Shown here in pieces: positions 40,963 through 49,098 of a stretch of 64,000 nt of DNA (its first letter is position 1; each line of letters starts with the position of its first letter). The notes under the pieces were generated by a model, which saw nothing but the letters and a program-made list of their open reading frames with translations, ran no database searches and was not told where the DNA came from. The position numbers were made by a program, and so were the translations under genes. Origin of the DNA: GCA-2732755 sp965228265. Lineage in GTDB: Bacteria; Planctomycetota; Phycisphaerae; Phycisphaerales; UBA1924. The DNA lies in the NCBI GenBank assembly GCA_965228265.1, contig OZ245804.1, positions 3,038,001-3,102,000 of the forward strand, read 5' to 3'.

Positions 40963-41634
40963 ATGCCCAGGCCCACCAAGCTCTTCAGCGACCGCACCAG
41001 GCAAGAGGTCGAGGACGCGATCTTCGACGCCGAGCAGAAGACCGGCGCCGAGATCGTCGTCGTGGTCGCCAACCGCTCGGGCGGGTACGCGCGCGTCGCC
41101 GACGTCTTCGGCCTCGCCTGCGCGACCGCGATCACGCTCGTGCTCATGTGGGTCTTCGAGGACAAAGAAAGCCAGTGGGTCTTCCCCGCCCGCACGCACC
41201 TGCACCCCGCTGTCATCCTGGGCGTCATGATCGGGGCGTTCGCCCTCTGCACAGCCGTCGCCGACACGAGCCCCGCGATCGTCCGGACCATCGCGGGCCC
41301 GAAACGCCTGAGCCGACACGTCGACCGCGCGGGCCCCTCCTGGTTTCAACGGCTCCGCGTCCGTCGCACCCAGGACAGGGTGGGCGTGATGCTCTACGTC
41401 TCACTCTTCGAGAAGCTGGTCACGATCATCCCCGACGACGCCTTCGAGTCGATCATCGCCGAACACCAGCTCGAACCCGTCCGCCAGCGCATCCAGCGCG
41501 CCCTCAACAGGGGCACCCTGCCCACCGAGTTGGCGCCTGGAATCCAAGAGGCGGGCGACATTCTCGCCAAGGCCCTGCCCGCTCCGCACAAGAACATGGA
41601 CGAGCTGCCCAACGAGCTCCACCTGATCGATTGA
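40963..41634 (+). CDS. TPM-domain membrane protein
   Basis: 223 residues from ATG 40963. The start (FSDRTRQEVEDAIFDAEQKTGAEIVVVVANRSGGY) matches the TPM domain. Two hydrophobic helices follow (VFGLACATAITLVLMWVF; AVILGVMIGAFALCTAVAD). The domain resumes with RRTQDRVGVMLYVSLFEKLVTIIPDD and ends with a helical tail. This split pattern is that of the TPM/COG3762 group of bacterial membrane proteins, whose role is not settled. It lies directly upstream of the flagellar block but is separated by a sigma-54 promoter, so is probably not part of it. Confidence 0.8.
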   Translation: MPRPTKLFSDRTRQEVEDAIFDAEQKTGAEIVVVVANRSGGYARVADVFGLACATAITLVLMWVFEDKESQWVFPARTHLHPAVILGVMIGAFALCTAVADTSPAIVRTIAGPKRLSRHVDRAGPSWFQRLRVRRTQDRVGVMLYVSLFEKLVTIIPDDAFESIIAEHQLEPVRQRIQRALNRGTLPTELAPGIQEAGDILAKALPAPHKNMDELPNELHLID

Positions 41635-41649
41635 GCCCCCATTTCCCTC

Positions 41650-41666
41650 CCGGCACGCCTGTTGCG
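41650..41666 (+). promoter_or_regulatory. sigma-54 (-24/-12) promoter of the flagellar block
   Basis: CCGGCACGCCTGTTGCG carries GG at 41652-41653 and GC at 41664-41665 with exactly ten bases between, matching TGGCACG-N4-TTGC. It is 43 bases upstream of the first gene of the block. Sigma-54 plus an enhancer-binding protein controls middle flagellar genes in many bacteria. Confidence 0.8.
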
Positions 41667-41708
41667 TGAGTCCCATTGGGCTGAGCCCGAACCGGAGGGA
41701 ATTGCGCG

Positions 41709-41933
41709 ATGGTACAGAGCGCCGAAACAACGTCTATTGGTCGCCTGCGAGGATCGCAGGCCGCCGCACTGCTTGCGCAAGGCAAGCTCGGGACTGAACT
41801 TATCGCCCGGGCCGAGCGCCTGACACGCCAAGCCCACCCCGAAACCCGCCGCATCGTGCCCGATCAGGCCGAGGCCCTGCGCTGCGCAGTCAATGCGCCC
41901 CAGTCAACCCGCTTCGGGGGGGACGCGGCTTGA
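41709..41933 (+). CDS. 74-residue protein leading the flagellar operon
   Basis: ATG 41709 (GGAGGGA is about ten bases upstream). The protein is polar and mostly helical, Ala/Arg-rich: AALLAQGKLGTELIARAERL then RIVPDQAEALRCAVNAPQST. Its stop overlaps the TTG start of flgF by 4 bases (TTGA), so it is translationally coupled to it. No family is recognised; it is too short for FlgM- or FlgB-like proteins to be confirmed. Being the first gene behind the sigma-54 promoter suggests a flagellum-related role. Confidence 0.6.
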   Translation: MVQSAETTSIGRLRGSQAAALLAQGKLGTELIARAERLTRQAHPETRRIVPDQAEALRCAVNAPQSTRFGGDAA

Positions 41934-42709
41934 ACTACGGCATGCACATCTCGTCGTCGGGTGCGCTGACGAGCATGTACAGGCTCGACACGCTCACCAA
42001 CAACCTCGCCAACGTCAACACCGTCGGCTTCAAGCCCCACACCCCCTACACCCGCCAGCGTGACGTTGTCCGCGTCGAGGACAACCTTCCCTATATGGAC
42101 TCCAACGACCTGCTCGAGCAGCTCGGTGCCGGCGTCCAGCTCGCGCCCACACGCGTCGAATTTACACAGGGCTCGCTCACCTCAACGGGCAACCCGCTCG
42201 ATCTGGCCATCGCGGGAGAGGGCTTCCTGACCGTCAAGGCCGACGCCAGCGGCGACACCGCCGCATTCCACCTCACACGCGACGGGCGCCTCGCCATCAA
42301 CCAGACAGGCCAGCTCGTCCTGGCAAGCTCGGGCCGACCTGTCCTCGATACCACGGGCCAGCCCATCCGCCTCGACGACACCGCAGACATCAAGTTCGGC
42401 CCCGACGGCCGCGTCTACCAGAATCAGGAAGAGGTCGCCCGCCTGAATCTGGTCGACGTTCCCGACCGCACCCGCCTGACCAAAAAGGGCGAGGGCATGT
42501 TCACACTCACCAACGACGCCCTCGACAACATGACCGCCGCGACGGGCCAGCTCAAGCAGGGCATGGTCGAGAATTCAGCCGTCAACGAGATCTCCGCGCT
42601 CATGGCCGTCCAGGCAGCCGCGAGTGATGTGCGCACAAACCTGGACATGATCCGCTACCACGACCAGCTCATGGACCGGGCCATCAACCGCCTTGGCCGG
42701 GCCGTCTGA
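41930..42709 (+). CDS. flgF: flagellar basal-body rod protein FlgF
   Basis: 259 residues from a TTG start (MNYGMHISSSGALTSMYRLD), overlapping the preceding stop. The N-terminal rod/hook domain ends NNLANVNTVGFKPHTPYTRQ. The mid domain LDLAIAGEGFLTVKA...HLTRDGRLAINQTGQLVLA and the C-terminal VQAAASDVRTNLDMIRYHDQLMDRAINRLGRAV are characteristic. FlgF is a proximal rod protein between FliE/FlgB/FlgC and FlgG. It is followed 19 bases later by flgG. The MNYG opening is a common feature of planctomycete homologues (recollection, not verified). Confidence 0.93.
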   Translation: MNYGMHISSSGALTSMYRLDTLTNNLANVNTVGFKPHTPYTRQRDVVRVEDNLPYMDSNDLLEQLGAGVQLAPTRVEFTQGSLTSTGNPLDLAIAGEGFLTVKADASGDTAAFHLTRDGRLAINQTGQLVLASSGRPVLDTTGQPIRLDDTADIKFGPDGRVYQNQEEVARLNLVDVPDRTRLTKKGEGMFTLTNDALDNMTAATGQLKQGMVENSAVNEISALMAVQAAASDVRTNLDMIRYHDQLMDRAINRLGRAV

Positions 42710-42728
42710 CACGAGGAACTGAACACCA

Positions 42729-43526
42729 ATGGCTAGCATCGCCCTCCAATCCGCCGCCTCGGGACTCAACGCGCTCAGCTCGAAGCTCGACGTTGTCGCC
42801 AACAACCTCGCCAACGTCAACACCACCGGCTTCAAGTCCAGCCGGGCCAACTTCCAGGACCTCCTCTACATCGAGCGACAGCAGCCGGGCGTCGAGAACG
42901 CCAACGGCGACCAGCGCCCGATCGGGCTCCACGTCGGGCTCGGCGTTCAGGTCGCCGGCACGCAGCTCAACTTCGAGCAGGGCTCACCCATCGCCACCGA
43001 ACGCCCGCTCGACATCATGATCGACGGCCTCGGGTTCCTCCAGGTCGGCATCGAAGAGGGTCAGACCGCCTACACCCGCGCGGGCAACCTCACACTCAAC
43101 TCCGACGGCGAGCTCGTCCTCGCCTCCGATGTCGGCCGACGCATCGAGCCCCGCATCAACATCCCTGCCGACGCGCGCACCATCACCATCGGCGCCGACG
43201 GCCGCGTCTTTGTCTCCCAGCCGGGCGAGGCCGAGCCGCAGGAAGTCGGACAGATCGAGCTCGCCTCGTTCATCAACCCCGCGGGCCTCACACAGATCGG
43301 CGAGAACCTCTACACCGAGACCGCGGCCAGCGGCGCCCCCATCGTCGGCAACCCCTCCGAGGGTCATTACGGCCGCATCCTGCAGGGCCAGCTCGAATCG
43401 AGCAACGTCGACGCCACGTACGAACTCATCGAACTCATCCGCACCCAGCGCGCCTTCGAGATGAACTCGCAGGCCATCCGAGCCGCCGACGAAACCCTCC
43501 GCTCCGTCGGTCAGCTCAGGCAGTAA
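42729..43526 (+). CDS. flgG: flagellar basal-body rod protein FlgG
   Basis: 265 residues, near the typical 260. The opening MASIALQSAASGLNALSSKLDVVANNLANVNTTGFKSSRANFQDLLY is the classic FlgG N-terminus, with the distal-rod-specific insertion segment after it. FLQVGIEEGQTAYTRAGNLTLNSDGELVLA follows, and the end reads LESSNVDATYELIELIRTQRAFEMNSQAIRAADETL. It forms the distal rod crossing the peptidoglycan. The spacing to flgA is 18 bases. Confidence 0.96.
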   Translation: MASIALQSAASGLNALSSKLDVVANNLANVNTTGFKSSRANFQDLLYIERQQPGVENANGDQRPIGLHVGLGVQVAGTQLNFEQGSPIATERPLDIMIDGLGFLQVGIEEGQTAYTRAGNLTLNSDGELVLASDVGRRIEPRINIPADARTITIGADGRVFVSQPGEAEPQEVGQIELASFINPAGLTQIGENLYTETAASGAPIVGNPSEGHYGRILQGQLESSNVDATYELIELIRTQRAFEMNSQAIRAADETLRSVGQLRQ

Positions 43527-43544
43527 CCCAGGAGACCCCGCCGC

Positions 43545-44570
43545 GTGATGCCGCGACTCGTCATCCTGCTGCTCGCACTCCTGACCGCGTGCTCATCGCT
43601 CGCGCAGGGCGTGGTGACGCTGCGCCCCGTGGCCCGCGTGGAGATGGGCACACCCATCACGCTGGGCGACATCGCGCTGCTCACGGGCGAGGCCAAGGCG
43701 TTCGAGTCGCTCGTCATCGACGCCCACCCGGGCGACCGGGCCGGCGCCGACCGCAGGCTCGACATCACGCTGGAGGACATCCGCACCCGTCTCGCGTCAC
43801 AGACCGAGTTCGCCGCCGGACGCATGACGCTCCGTGGCGAGGCCTGCCGCGTCATCCTCCGCGTCCAGTCAGCCTCTCAGACCGACACCGATACACCCAG
43901 GCCCGTGATCGATCCTGCAAGCGTGGGCGTAACCATCAAGGACCACATCGAGGCCCGGCTTGTCCAGACCTTCGGTGTGCCCCGCGACCACCTCCAGCTC
44001 ACCTATCAGGACAGCGAGGCCGCCCTCCTCGCCTCCTCCACCGAGGGCTGGGTCGTCGACGTGCAGCCGATCGGTTCCTCCGAAACCATGCCCATGCGCA
44101 TCACCATGTACGACGAGCGGGGCAACATCCGAGACGAGACCGCACGTGTCGGCGTGCGCATCTTGCGCCAGACGGTGCGCACAACCCGCGCCCTGCGCCG
44201 GGGCGAAACCCTCTCACGCGAGGATTACGAGACCGACTCGGCATGGCTTGCGCCCGACGTCCCCTTCATCGAGCCCACAGCCGTCGGCACCATCAGGCTC
44301 CGCCGCAACACCGGCGCGGGTGAGATGCTCACCACCGCGCACGCCGAGCAGGCCGAGGTCATCAAGCGGGGCGAGATCGTCTCCGTGCACGTGCTCTCGG
44401 GCACCATCGTCCTGCGCTCACCCGCCCGGGCCCTCGAAGCGGGCCGCGTCGGGGACACCATCGAGTTCGAACCCCTCAAAGGCGAGGGGCGCTTCATGGC
44501 CGAGGTCAAAGCGCCGGGCCGGGCCGTCGTCATCGCAAACGCAACGCATCTGACGGGAGACCAGGGATGA
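43545..44570 (+). CDS. flgA: flagellar P-ring assembly chaperone FlgA
   Basis: 341 residues from GTG 43545 (ATG 43548 next), behind an AGGAG site. A signal peptide (LVILLLALLTACSSLAQ) precedes an N-terminal domain and the C-terminal SAF-like domain: VRTTRALRRGETLSREDYE, VGTIRLRRNTGAGEMLTTAH and VIKRGEIVSVHVLSGTIVL. FlgA helps P-ring (FlgI) assembly in the periplasm. It is longer than the roughly 220 residues of E. coli FlgA, with an extended N-terminal part. It overlaps flgH by 4 bases. Confidence 0.88.
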   Translation: MMPRLVILLLALLTACSSLAQGVVTLRPVARVEMGTPITLGDIALLTGEAKAFESLVIDAHPGDRAGADRRLDITLEDIRTRLASQTEFAAGRMTLRGEACRVILRVQSASQTDTDTPRPVIDPASVGVTIKDHIEARLVQTFGVPRDHLQLTYQDSEAALLASSTEGWVVDVQPIGSSETMPMRITMYDERGNIRDETARVGVRILRQTVRTTRALRRGETLSREDYETDSAWLAPDVPFIEPTAVGTIRLRRNTGAGEMLTTAHAEQAEVIKRGEIVSVHVLSGTIVLRSPARALEAGRVGDTIEFEPLKGEGRFMAEVKAPGRAVVIANATHLTGDQG

Positions 44571-45250
44571 AACGCCAACTCATCTGCACCCTCACCTCGC
44601 TTCTCTGCGCGCAAGCCGCCGCCCAATCTCTCTACGAAACAAGGCCCGTGGGCGTCCCCGAAGACATCAACGGCAACGCCATGCCCAGCGAATCGCTCTC
44701 GGGCTACAGCATGTTTGTCATCGTTCCCCCGCCCCCGAAGCGCCTCGAGATGCACGACCTCGTCACGATCATCGTGAACGAAACCAGCAGAGCCGAACGC
44801 TCGCAGTCGCTCGAAACGGACAAGGAATACTCCGCAAGCGCCGAGCTCTCGACCTTCCCGAGCCTGTCCGAACTGATCGAAGCCCGCCTCGAGGGCAGCG
44901 ACGCCGACAACAGCGACCTGCTCGACATCGCCTCCACCCACGAGTTCCAGGGCGAGGGCGACTACGAGCGCACCGACCGTCTTACCGCGCGCATCCAGGC
45001 CGAGGTGATCGACATCAAGCCCAACGGCGTGCTCGTGCTCGAGGCCCGGAGCACCATCCAGACCGACGAGGAAGTCCAGGTCTTCGTCCTCTCGGGCAAC
45101 TGCCGAAGCGAGGACATCACCGAGCAGAACACCGTGCAGTCCAGCCAGCTGCACAACCTCTCGATCATCACCAAGAACGAGGGCGAGGTGAGCAAGACCG
45201 CTCGCAAGGGCTGGATACCTCAGGCCCTGGAGACCATCTTCGCCTTCTGA
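44567..45250 (+). CDS. flgH: flagellar L-ring protein FlgH
   Basis: 227 residues. LEMHDLVTIIVNETSRAERSQSLETDKEYSASAELS, then FQGEGDYERTDRLTARIQAEVIDIKPNGVLVLEARSTIQTDEEVQVFVLSGNCRSEDI and NTVQSSQLHNLSI identify FlgH. The signal peptide MKRQLICTLTSLLCAQAAAQ has Leu before its Cys and no lipobox, so it may be cut by signal peptidase I rather than lipidated, unlike enterobacterial FlgH. It forms the L-ring in the outer membrane. The sigma-54 promoter at 45269 lies just after its stop. Confidence 0.93.
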   Translation: MKRQLICTLTSLLCAQAAAQSLYETRPVGVPEDINGNAMPSESLSGYSMFVIVPPPPKRLEMHDLVTIIVNETSRAERSQSLETDKEYSASAELSTFPSLSELIEARLEGSDADNSDLLDIASTHEFQGEGDYERTDRLTARIQAEVIDIKPNGVLVLEARSTIQTDEEVQVFVLSGNCRSEDITEQNTVQSSQLHNLSIITKNEGEVSKTARKGWIPQALETIFAF

Positions 45251-45268
45251 CCCGGCCCTCGTTGCCGC

Positions 45269-45283
45269 TGGCACGCGGATTGC
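45269..45283 (+). promoter_or_regulatory. sigma-54 (-24/-12) promoter before flgI
   Basis: TGGCACGCGGATTGC: GG at 45270-45271, GC at 45282-45283, ten bases apart, matching the sigma-54 consensus at every strongly conserved position. The flgI start is 55 bases downstream. It gives the second half of the flagellar block its own promoter. Confidence 0.85.
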
Positions 45284-45337
45284 GTTGCCATCACATATGA
45301 AGAATTTTGCGCCCTGTGCACGCCGTGGAGACGTCGC

Positions 45338-46426
45338 GTGAACAAGCTCATCGCCATTCTCTGCTCACTGCTCTTCGCGGCAAGCACCGCAGCGGACACC
45401 ATCAAGGACCTCGTGCGCATCGAGGGCGAGCAGGAGAACGTCCTCTTCGGGCTCGGGCTCGTCTTCGGTCTCAACGGCACGGGCGACTCGGGCAAGGACC
45501 TGGTCACGGTGCGCCCCCTCGCGCAGGTCCTCATCAACTCGGGCAACGCCGTCGCCTCCCTCGAAGAACTCGAAGCCACCAAGAGCGTCGCGCTCGTCAT
45601 GGTCAAATGCGTCGTCCCCGCCGGCGGCGGTCGTAAGGGCGACAAGCTCGATATCCGGGTCTCCAGCCTCGGCAGCGCCAAGAGCCTCGAGGGCGGCGAG
45701 CTCTTCCTCGCACCGCTCCGCTACGAGGTCCGCGGCCCAGTCGAACTCGATCGCCCTCTGGCCATGGCTCAGGGCACCGTCGTTGTCACCAACCCGAACG
45801 CCCCCACCAACGCTGTCGTCCGGGGCGGCGCCCGACTGCTCGAAGACCTCACCATGAGGCCGCTCGGCTCGTCGTTCAACCTGACCGTCAGCCAGCACTT
45901 CGCCGGGCACTCGGCCACGACCGCCATCGCCAGCCGGATCAATCAGGAATGGTTCGGCACGCCCGATCTCTTCGGCCCCGCCGTGGCTTCCGTCATCGAC
46001 GACCGCACCATCCGCATCGATGTGCCCCAGGACCAGCGTCAGAACTCGGCCGCGTTCGTCGCCGAGATCCTCAGCTACCAGATCGACCAGCGCGACCTGG
46101 GCCTGCCCGCCAAGATCGTCGTCAACCGCGATACGGGCGTAATCCTCGTCACCGCCGACGTGCGCATCGGGCCCGTCGCCATCACCCACAAGAACCTCAG
46201 CATCACCACCATCATGCCCGAACCCGTTGCCACGGCCGAGCAGCCCCGCGTGCGTCAGCAGGAATGGACGGGCCTCTCCACACACACACGCCAGAGCGAG
46301 ATGGCTCGCTTCGAGGACCTCATGGCCGCCATGGAACGCCTCGACGTCCCCGTCGAGGACCAGATCGAGATCCTCCAGAGTCTCCACAAAACAGGACGGC
46401 TGCAAGCTCAGCTGATCATCGAATGA
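45338..46426 (+). CDS. flgI: flagellar P-ring protein FlgI
   Basis: 362 residues from GTG 45338, following the sigma-54 promoter. The signal peptide (LIAILCSLLFAASTAA) leads into DTIKDLVRIEGEQENVLFGLGLVFGLNGTGDSGKD, VALVMVKCVVPAGGGRKGDKLDIRVSSLGSAKSLEGGELFLAPL and, at the end, LMAAMERLDVPVEDQIEILQSLHKTGRLQAQLIIE. These are textbook FlgI motifs. It forms the ring around the rod in the peptidoglycan layer. It overlaps the next gene by 4 bases. Confidence 0.96.
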   Translation: MNKLIAILCSLLFAASTAADTIKDLVRIEGEQENVLFGLGLVFGLNGTGDSGKDLVTVRPLAQVLINSGNAVASLEELEATKSVALVMVKCVVPAGGGRKGDKLDIRVSSLGSAKSLEGGELFLAPLRYEVRGPVELDRPLAMAQGTVVVTNPNAPTNAVVRGGARLLEDLTMRPLGSSFNLTVSQHFAGHSATTAIASRINQEWFGTPDLFGPAVASVIDDRTIRIDVPQDQRQNSAAFVAEILSYQIDQRDLGLPAKIVVNRDTGVILVTADVRIGPVAITHKNLSITTIMPEPVATAEQPRVRQQEWTGLSTHTRQSEMARFEDLMAAMERLDVPVEDQIEILQSLHKTGRLQAQLIIE

Positions 46427-46827
46427 ACCTCGGCTCCACTTCCATTCTGACGAACGATCTCTCGGTTATCGACTCTGCCGATCGCCCCTCGGGCGTCGAT
46501 CAGGCCGAGCGGTTCGAGCAGCTCTTTGAGCGCGCCAAGCGTGGCGCGCCCGAGGCCGAGATCCGCGAGGCCGCCGAGCAGCTTGTCTCCGCGACGTTCA
46601 TCGTCCCGGTGCTGAGCCAGATCCGCGAGTCGAGCAACGCCGCCCCGCCCTTCGCGCCCACGCAGGGTGAGAAGCAGTTCGGCGCACTGCTCGACCAGCG
46701 CGTCGCCGACGAGATCGTCAAGTCCTCGCGCCTGCCCATCGTCGACCGCCTCACCCGCGACTTCGCCTCACGCGCGGGCATCAAGCTCGACCAGCCCGCA
46801 GGCCAGCACCTCGAGGTTTCCGCATGA
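46423..46827 (+). CDS. flgJ: FlgJ-type rod-binding protein (no muramidase domain)
   Basis: 134 residues. The helical region EQLVSATFIVPVLSQIRESSN followed by GEKQFGALLDQRVADEIVKSSRLPIVDRL matches the rod-binding domain of FlgJ (pattern: LxxxFxxxLLxxMR...Y..LLDQ..A..I). The C-terminal peptidoglycan hydrolase domain of enteric FlgJ is absent, as in many phyla, so wall opening must rely on another enzyme. It overlaps flgI upstream and flgN downstream by 4 bases each, giving tight coupling. Confidence 0.85.
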   Translation: MNLGSTSILTNDLSVIDSADRPSGVDQAERFEQLFERAKRGAPEAEIREAAEQLVSATFIVPVLSQIRESSNAAPPFAPTQGEKQFGALLDQRVADEIVKSSRLPIVDRLTRDFASRAGIKLDQPAGQHLEVSA

Positions 46828-47339
46828 CCACTCCCCATGCACCCATCGAAACCGAGCCCCTCGAGCACACGCTCGTCGCCCTCGCCAAGGAGCACGAGAC
46901 GCTCATCGAGCTCGCCAAACAGCACCGCGAAGCGCTGCGCAAGGCAGACTCCCCCACCATCGCCAGGCTCGCCGACCTGCGGAACCAGACGAACCAGCGC
47001 ATCGTCAAGCTCGATCAGGAACGCGCCCGCATCGTCGCCGAGATCTCCAAGACCATCGGCATGCCCGGCGCGAACCTGACCATCCGCGCGCTCATCGCGC
47101 AGATCGGCGGCCCAAGCGCCAAAAGGCTCAGCCTTCTGGCCGAGAAACTCCGTCAGCTCATCGAGAGCGCCCGCGCCGAGCAGTCCGCGCTCCGCGAGGC
47201 CACCGCCGCATTCGCAGGCCACCTGGGAGGCATGCTCGCGCAGGTCGTCCAGACCTGCAACGTCGCAAGAACGTACAACGCCCGTGGCAAAATGGCACAG
47301 GGTGTCGCCATGTCCACCGCCGTGGACTTCAGGCATTAA
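46824..47339 (+). CDS. flgN: FlgN-type chaperone for hook-associated proteins
   Basis: 171 residues, almost wholly alpha-helical (LEHTLVALAKEHETLIELAKQHREAL; RLADLRNQTNQRIVKLDQERARIVAEISKTIG; LAEKLRQLIESARAEQSAL), typical of the FlgN family. It lies between flgJ and flgK, the usual place. FlgN holds FlgK and FlgL in an export-competent state. It overlaps flgJ by 4 bases; flgK starts 15 bases after its stop. Confidence 0.85.
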   Translation: MTTPHAPIETEPLEHTLVALAKEHETLIELAKQHREALRKADSPTIARLADLRNQTNQRIVKLDQERARIVAEISKTIGMPGANLTIRALIAQIGGPSAKRLSLLAEKLRQLIESARAEQSALREATAAFAGHLGGMLAQVVQTCNVARTYNARGKMAQGVAMSTAVDFRH

Positions 47340-47353
47340 GAGAGGAACGGAAC

Positions 47354-49090
47354 GTGGGCATCGGAGCAGCGTTCACAATCGGTCGGTCGGCACTCGCGGC
47401 GAGCCAGCTCGGCGTGCAGGTGGCCAGCAACAACCTCGCAAACGCCGCGACCGAGGGCTACACACGCCAGACGCTCGGCCTCCAGCCCATCGCGGGCGAC
47501 GCGAACACGCTCGAAGGCCAGATCGGACAGGGCGTCCGATTCAACGGCGTCCGCAGACAGCTCGATCCCGCGATCGAGTCTCGCTACAACACAAGCATCA
47601 GCGACTCCGCAGCCGCCGAGGAAATCCTCAGGGCGTTCTCCGGCATCGAAACCATCCTCAACGAGCTCACCGACCTCGACCTCTCCAGCGAGCTGGGCGA
47701 CTTCTTCACCGGATGGAGCGAGCTGGCCAACGGCACGCAGGCTCAAGCTCAGGTCGTCGAGCAGGGTGAGCTGCTGGCGGGATTCATCCAGCGCCTCCGC
47801 TCCGACCTCACCAGCCAGCGCAACGAACTCGATGACCGGCTCGGAGCCCTCACCAGCGAGGCCAACAACGCGCTCACCGAGATCGCGCGGCTCAACGAAC
47901 AGATCACCGCGTCCGAGTACGGCGGAGCCACCAACAACCCGCTCCGTGATCAACGCGACCAGCTCGTCCGTGAGCTCAGCGAGATCATGGACGTCACCGT
48001 CATCGAGCAGGCCTCCGGCTCGATCGATGTGCTCGTCGGCTCCACCCCCGTCGTCCTTGGCTCGAGCAACCAGGGCATCGAGCTCCGCAACGTGCCAAAG
48101 GGCGATCAGATCGAAACTCAGGTCGCCATCGCCTCGACCGGGCAGGTCCTCGACATCCGCAAGGGCAGGATCGGCGGCGTCTTCGACAGCCGCGACGGCA
48201 CCGTCGACGAAACCATCGGCAAGCTCGACGAACTCGCGGGCCAGCTCATCCACCAGATCAACTCACTCCACGCCACCGGAGCCAACGCCCAGGGCCTGAC
48301 CAGCACCTCCTCGCAGCTCCAGTTCTCCACCACCGATCAGGCGCTCTCGCTCACACACCCGGCCAACTCGAGCATCGCCGAGCTGCCCGTCGCGCCCACC
48401 AACGGCGGCTTCATCGTTCGCACCGTCGACGAAGCCACCGGAGCCGTCACAACCACGCGCATCGACATCGACCTCGACGGCCTCACGAACACTGGTCAGC
48501 CCGGTTTCACCGACGACACCTCGCTCCAGGACATCGCAAGCGCCATCGACGCCATCACCGGGCTCTCGGCGAGCATCGCCGGCGACGGCAAACTCACCAT
48601 CAACGCCACGCAGGGCACGACTTTCTCATTCGCTGACGACACCTCGGGCGTGCTCGCGGCTCTGGGTGTCAACAGCTACTTCCAGGGCACCGATGCCACC
48701 GATATCGCCGTCAGCGATCACCTCGCCAGCAACCCGCTGTCGCTCATGACCGGGCGATACATCGACGGCACCTTCCACGAGAACGGCACGAGCCTTGCCA
48801 TCGCCGATCTCCAGGACACCGGCATCGCGGCCTTCGACGGGCAATCCGTCGGCGCGTTCTGGCGCACCAGCGTTCAGAAGCTCAGCGTGCAGACCGGCTC
48901 GGCCCGTGTCATCGCCGAGTCCACCGCGATCGTCCGCGACGGGCTCGAGTCACAGCGGCTGGCCATGAGCGGCGTCGACAGCGACGAGGAAGCGCTCAAC
49001 CTCATGCAGTACCAGCGGGCCTACCAGGGGGCCGCCCGAATCATCCAGACCACGAACGAGATGCTCGACACACTGATCAATCTGATCTGA
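47354..49090 (+). CDS. flgK: flagellar hook-associated protein 1 FlgK
   Basis: 578 residues from GTG 47354 with AGGAACGGAAC before it. The N-terminus GAAFTIGRSALAASQLGVQVASNNLANAATEGYTRQTL has the FlgK/hook signature. The mid region has TDLDLSSELGDFFTGWSELANGTQ, and the C-terminus ends SGVDSDEEALNLMQYQRAYQGAARIIQTTNEMLDTLINLI. It joins hook and filament. The inner variable domain contains a beta-rich stretch (FIVRTVDEATGAVTTTRIDIDLDG) of flagellin-insertion type. Confidence 0.95.
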   Translation: MGIGAAFTIGRSALAASQLGVQVASNNLANAATEGYTRQTLGLQPIAGDANTLEGQIGQGVRFNGVRRQLDPAIESRYNTSISDSAAAEEILRAFSGIETILNELTDLDLSSELGDFFTGWSELANGTQAQAQVVEQGELLAGFIQRLRSDLTSQRNELDDRLGALTSEANNALTEIARLNEQITASEYGGATNNPLRDQRDQLVRELSEIMDVTVIEQASGSIDVLVGSTPVVLGSSNQGIELRNVPKGDQIETQVAIASTGQVLDIRKGRIGGVFDSRDGTVDETIGKLDELAGQLIHQINSLHATGANAQGLTSTSSQLQFSTTDQALSLTHPANSSIAELPVAPTNGGFIVRTVDEATGAVTTTRIDIDLDGLTNTGQPGFTDDTSLQDIASAIDAITGLSASIAGDGKLTINATQGTTFSFADDTSGVLAALGVNSYFQGTDATDIAVSDHLASNPLSLMTGRYIDGTFHENGTSLAIADLQDTGIAAFDGQSVGAFWRTSVQKLSVQTGSARVIAESTAIVRDGLESQRLAMSGVDSDEEALNLMQYQRAYQGAARIIQTTNEMLDTLINLI

Positions 49091-49098
49091 AGGCACTT

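Noticed and set aside
46667..47353. Upstream extension of the flgK frame by 229 codons
   Set aside because: It overlaps flgJ and flgN in another frame and is Arg/His/Pro-rich; flgK has its own GTG with ribosome binding site at 47354 and a typical N-terminus there.
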